Shown here: positions 61,399 through 64,000 of the stretch, piece by piece
How positions within the stretch are numbered: the first letter of the stretch is position 1
How the letters are laid out: every line of letters starts with the position of its first letter
From: Cognatishimia maritima
GTDB taxonomy: Bacteria; Pseudomonadota; Alphaproteobacteria; Rhodobacterales; Rhodobacteraceae
Assembly: GCF_900129685.1 (NCBI RefSeq)
Contig: NZ_FQWM01000003.1
Coordinates: 19,886-83,885 of the forward strand
DNA: 64,000 nt
Direction of reading: 5' to 3'
The notes under the pieces: model-generated
What the model was told of the DNA's origin: nothing
What the model saw: the letters and a program-made list of their open reading frames with translations, nothing else
Databases searched by the model: none
Position numbers and translations under genes: made by a program

Positions 61399-61998
61399 AT
61401 GATGAACCGGGATCACATGCGCGCCTTCTTCCGGCGCGCCGCAGCGCTTGTCGCCTTTGTCGCACTGCTCTGGGCGATTCACCTCGTCAATTGGATCATC
61501 GGTTACGGCTTGAACCCGGCCTTCGGCCTGATCCCCCGGCACGTCAGCGGATTGGATGGCGTCATCGCCATGCCCCTCCTGCATGGAAGTTTCGCGCACC
61601 TGATGGCCAATACGCCGCCGCTCCTGGTGATGGGTGGGCTGCTGGTGGCCACGACCACGAGGGCCTTGCTGCCGGTGAACGCAGTGGTGATCGGCCTCGG
61701 CGGCGGACTCGTCTGGCTGTTCGGAAGCTCCGCCATCCATATCGGTGCGTCAGGGTTGGTCTTCGGTTGGTTTGGCTTCCTCGTCGCGCGCGGCTTCGTG
61801 GATCGCTCATTGATCACGCTGGGCGCGGCACTGGTGGTCGGTGTCCTCTATGGCTCAATTCTCTGGGGCGTTCTTCCGGGCCAACCCGGCGTCTCGTGGG
61901 AGGCGCATCTCTTCAGCGCCATCGCGGGCGCGGCCGCTGCAGCCCTTGTCCGGACGCATGTCCATGTGCCGCGCCTCGGCGGCGTCGATCTGGACTGA
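61399..61998 (+). CDS. Rhomboid-family intramembrane serine protease
   Basis: 199 residues from [20 protein letters not shown]. About six membrane segments hold the rhomboid motifs: [12 protein letters not shown] in helix 2, GASG with the catalytic Ser118, and [11 protein letters not shown] with the catalytic His170. It cleaves within membrane segments of client proteins. The frame is open to 61231, but the double ATG at 61399/61402 fits the protein start. No partner gene is obvious; the next gene is a membrane-associated NTPase. Confidence 0.88.
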   Translation: MMNRDHMRAFFRRAAALVAFVALLWAIHLVNWIIGYGLNPAFGLIPRHVSGLDGVIAMPLLHGSFAHLMANTPPLLVMGGLLVATTTRALLPVNAVVIGLGGGLVWLFGSSAIHIGASGLVFGWFGFLVARGFVDRSLITLGAALVVGVLYGSILWGVLPGQPGVSWEAHLFSAIAGAAAAALVRTHVHVPRLGGVDLD

Positions 61999-62240
61999 AG
62001 CCGTACGCCAGACGTGATCGGCCCAATGCTTACGTTCACCGACCAGTCAAGATGCTGCATCCGCAGCCCGCTTACCGGCCATTTGCCGCGCGTGCGAAAT
62101 CTGGAGATGAGCGAACTCACAGACTCGGGACGAAGCGCGATTTCGCTGCGGCCGCGCCAAGCTTCAGAATTTTACTAGCGTTGTCGACTAAGTCCATAAC
62201 TTGGCTGGGAAAATTTTGTGGACATGGTAGACTGCTTTTC

Positions 62241-63812
62241 ATGTATATCAGTCGCGCCAAAATCTTCCTCTGGATCTCCGATAAGCTCTTCAAATTAGCC
62301 GAGACGTTGCGCCGAATATCTGCATCTGGAAAGGGGCCCGCGAAGTTCGTCGATCTTGCCCCCACCGATGAAGCAGACCAAGGAGGGGTGTATTCGGCCG
62401 CCTTGGCGTTCGCGACTGAGAGCCCTGACGTTTCAAACATCGCTCTTACTGGGCCTTATGGTTCTGGCAAAAGCAGCATCATCCGTTCGTTCCTGAAATC
62501 CTATCCCCGCAAGGCCTTGCACATCTCGCTTGCCGCCTTTTTGCCCGAAGCAGGCGATGAACAACGCACAGTGACCAGGCAGGAGATTGAGCGGAGCATA
62601 CTCCAGCAATTGCTCTATGGCGCAGATGCAGACAAACTGCCGCTCTCGCGCTTCAAACGCATCCAATCGCCAAGTTTCTGGTCGATCTTCCGCTCACTTT
62701 ACATTCTTTCCGGAATACTCGCTGTCTGGCATGCGTTTCACAATCGCAACGGGATTTTTGACGGATCGTACTTCAAGCCCTTCGATTTCACGAATTGGCT
62801 AGACATCTCGATAACAGCTTTCGCGCTGATATTTCTTTGGTCCGCAATCCATCACTTCTACGTGGCCAGCTTTGGCTTGTCGCTAAAAGGCATTTCGCTG
62901 AAAGACATTGAAATAAGGCCGTCCTCGGAGGATCAGGATTCTATCCTCAATCGTCACCTTGATGAGATTGTATACTTCTTCCAGTCGACTCGATACGACC
63001 TCGTCGTCGTGGAGGATCTAGATCGCTTCGAGGATTCCGACATCTTTGTCACTCTTCGCGAGATCAACAGTCTCGTAAACGGCAATGTGGGAGTAAAGCG
63101 TAAGGTTAGATTCCTCTATGCACTACGCGACGACATATTTGTTAATACAGACCGGACCAAGTTCTTCGAGTTCATCATCCCAGTCATTCCAATCATCAAC
63201 AGTTCGAACTCGATCGATATGGTTCTGGCGCAGGGCAGTCGGCTGGAGTTGGACGGAAGTCTCGATCAGCAATTCCTACGCGAAGTGTCGCGCTATCTAA
63301 GTGACCTTCGCCTCATCCACAACATCTTCAACGAGTACGCGATCTACGTCGCGAACTTGGAAACAGATGGCGAAAACGTTCTCGACGCCACAAAACTTCT
63401 TGCCGTGCTGATCTATAAGAACGTCTACCCGAGGGATTTTGAAAGGCTCCACCGCGGCGAAGGACATCTTGCCGGAATCTTGGGGCGCAAGGACGAACTC
63501 ATCGCCGCTCGCGAACAAAGTCATCGATCTGAGATCGCGCAGCTTGAACGCGGCATCGAAGCGGCTGAAAAGCAGGTCCCGAAGGACATCCGTGAGCTCA
63601 GACGGATCTACGCAATGGCGCTCCTAGAGTCGTTACCAGCCAATGTGTCCGGCGTCGGTAGGAATGGACAACAGTTTGTGGCACCTGCCAAGCTATCCGA
63701 GTACGAAGAATTCGATGAGCTCATCAATACACAGAGCATTCACTATAACACATTCAACCAAGGCCGACGCCAACAAAACATTTCTGGTTTGCAAGCAAGC
63801 ATCGATCCAGAA
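62241..63812 (+). pseudogene. YobI-like P-loop NTPase, truncated by IS3 insertion
   Basis: 524 residues remain, from MYISRAKIFLWISDKLFK. Features match YobI-type/KAP-like NTPases: KFVDLAPTDEADQGGVYSAAL, Walker A GPYGSGKSS (71-79), two hydrophobic segments between Walker A and B (SLYILSGILAVWHAF and ITAFALIFLWSAIHH), and Walker B LVVVEDLDRF. Full-length relatives are usually around 1200 residues, so half is missing. The frame reads into IS3 DNA at 63813 and stops at 63845. Membrane-linked ATPases of this kind are suspected defence or signalling proteins. The open frame reaches back to 61491, but that part overlaps the rhomboid gene. Confidence 0.85.
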
Positions 63813-64000
63813 TGGACCTGTCACGGTTTGATGCCGCTCCTTTGATAGCATTTACTGCAGCAAAGGAGACGAACTATGGGACTGAAACGGACGGACGAAT
63901 TCCGCAAAGATGCGGTGCGCATCGCGTTAACCAGTGGGCTGACGCGCAAGCAGGTTGCTGACGATCTGGGTGTTGGTATGTCGACGCTGAACAAATGGAT
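63813..64000 (+). mobile_element. IS3-family element (IS-A type), left end, runs off the window
   Basis: Begins TGGACCTGTCACGGTTTG, matching the end of the element at 19904-21182, and carries the same leader (TTTGATAGCATTTACTGCAG) before orfA. It has inserted into the YobI-like NTPase gene. Confidence 0.88.
63876..64000 (+). CDS. IS3-family OrfA (partial, 5' end)
   Basis: MGLKRTDEFRKDAVRIALTSG and TRKQVADDLGVGMSTLNKW, nearly identical in pattern to OrfA at 21119. Cut by the window edge, so its integrity is unknown. RBS AAAGGAGA. Confidence 0.88.
   Translation, partial: MGLKRTDEFRKDAVRIALTSGLTRKQVADDLGVGMSTLNKW

Noticed and set aside
61491..62240. Upstream extension of the YobI-like frame
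   Set aside because: It overlaps the rhomboid gene; conserved sequence only begins after the ATG at 62241.
1..64000. CRISPR arrays, tRNA or rRNA genes
   Set aside because: No regularly spaced direct repeats and no tRNA or rRNA-like sequence were recognised anywhere in the window.

Overview
The window looks like part of a repABC plasmid from a marine-type Rhodobacterales (Roseobacter-group) alphaproteobacterium. The evidence is a complete repA-repB-repC replicon with its antisense RNA and perfect-palindrome partition sites, an ArdC / strawberry-notch / DUF736 plasmid gene block, Tat-exported and two-ATPase ABC importers, and many IS3 and IS110 elements. The left part (about 1-33 kb) is less GC-rich, full of insertion sequences and decayed genes, and carries catabolic operons. 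The right part (about 33-64 kb) is GC-rich and compact.

Layout: 0-1.4 kb, tail of an unknown gene, a RidA-family protein and an ornithine cyclodeaminase-family enzyme. 1.56-4.52 kb, an IS3 element split by a complete IS110 element, abutting a second IS110 remnant. 4.8-19.8 kb, a catabolic island: MocR-type regulator, ferredoxin, molybdopterin oxidoreductase, ABC importer (two ATPases, two permeases, Tat-exported binding protein), adrenodoxin-reductase-like NADP reductase, cupin and a divergent aldehyde dehydrogenase. 19.9-23.5 kb, two decayed IS3 elements and degraded sequence. 23.6-31 kb, a LysR-controlled operon with an amino-acid-type ABC importer, two DUF1989 proteins and allophanate hydrolase; this resembles a guanidine/urea nitrogen operon without its biotin carboxylase. 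31-33 kb, IS110 and IS3 remnants and a LysR pseudogene. 33-40 kb, Dps plus a flavoprotein disulfide reductase, a LysR regulator, and a five-gene redox operon (DUF1348, GST, PPOX-FNR fusion, 56-residue coiled coil, MOSC). 40-42.3 kb, a DUF1612-like protein and a serine recombinase. 42.6-46.2 kb, repABC. 46.2-61.3 kb, toxin-antitoxin modules and plasmid backbone genes (ArdC, DUF3768, large ParB-like protein, a 1420-residue methyltransferase-helicase, DUF6878, DUF6915, tandem DUF736). 61.4-64 kb, a rhomboid protease and a YobI-like P-loop NTPase cut short by another IS3 copy that runs off the window.

How the parts work together: repABC with its antisense RNA and parS sites gives replication, copy control and segregation. 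RES/Xre and RelBE-like modules stabilise the replicon. The ArdC-to-DUF736 block probably serves plasmid establishment or DNA protection. The cargo supplies nitrogen and carbon scavenging. The most unusual observations are: two IS110 copies at the same codon of two IS3 transposase genes, sharing a covarying leader hairpin that may be the bridge RNA; the Mo-enzyme/ferredoxin/ABC cluster with one degenerate ATPase signature; and the DUF1989 pair plus allophanate hydrolase operon lacking a carboxylase.
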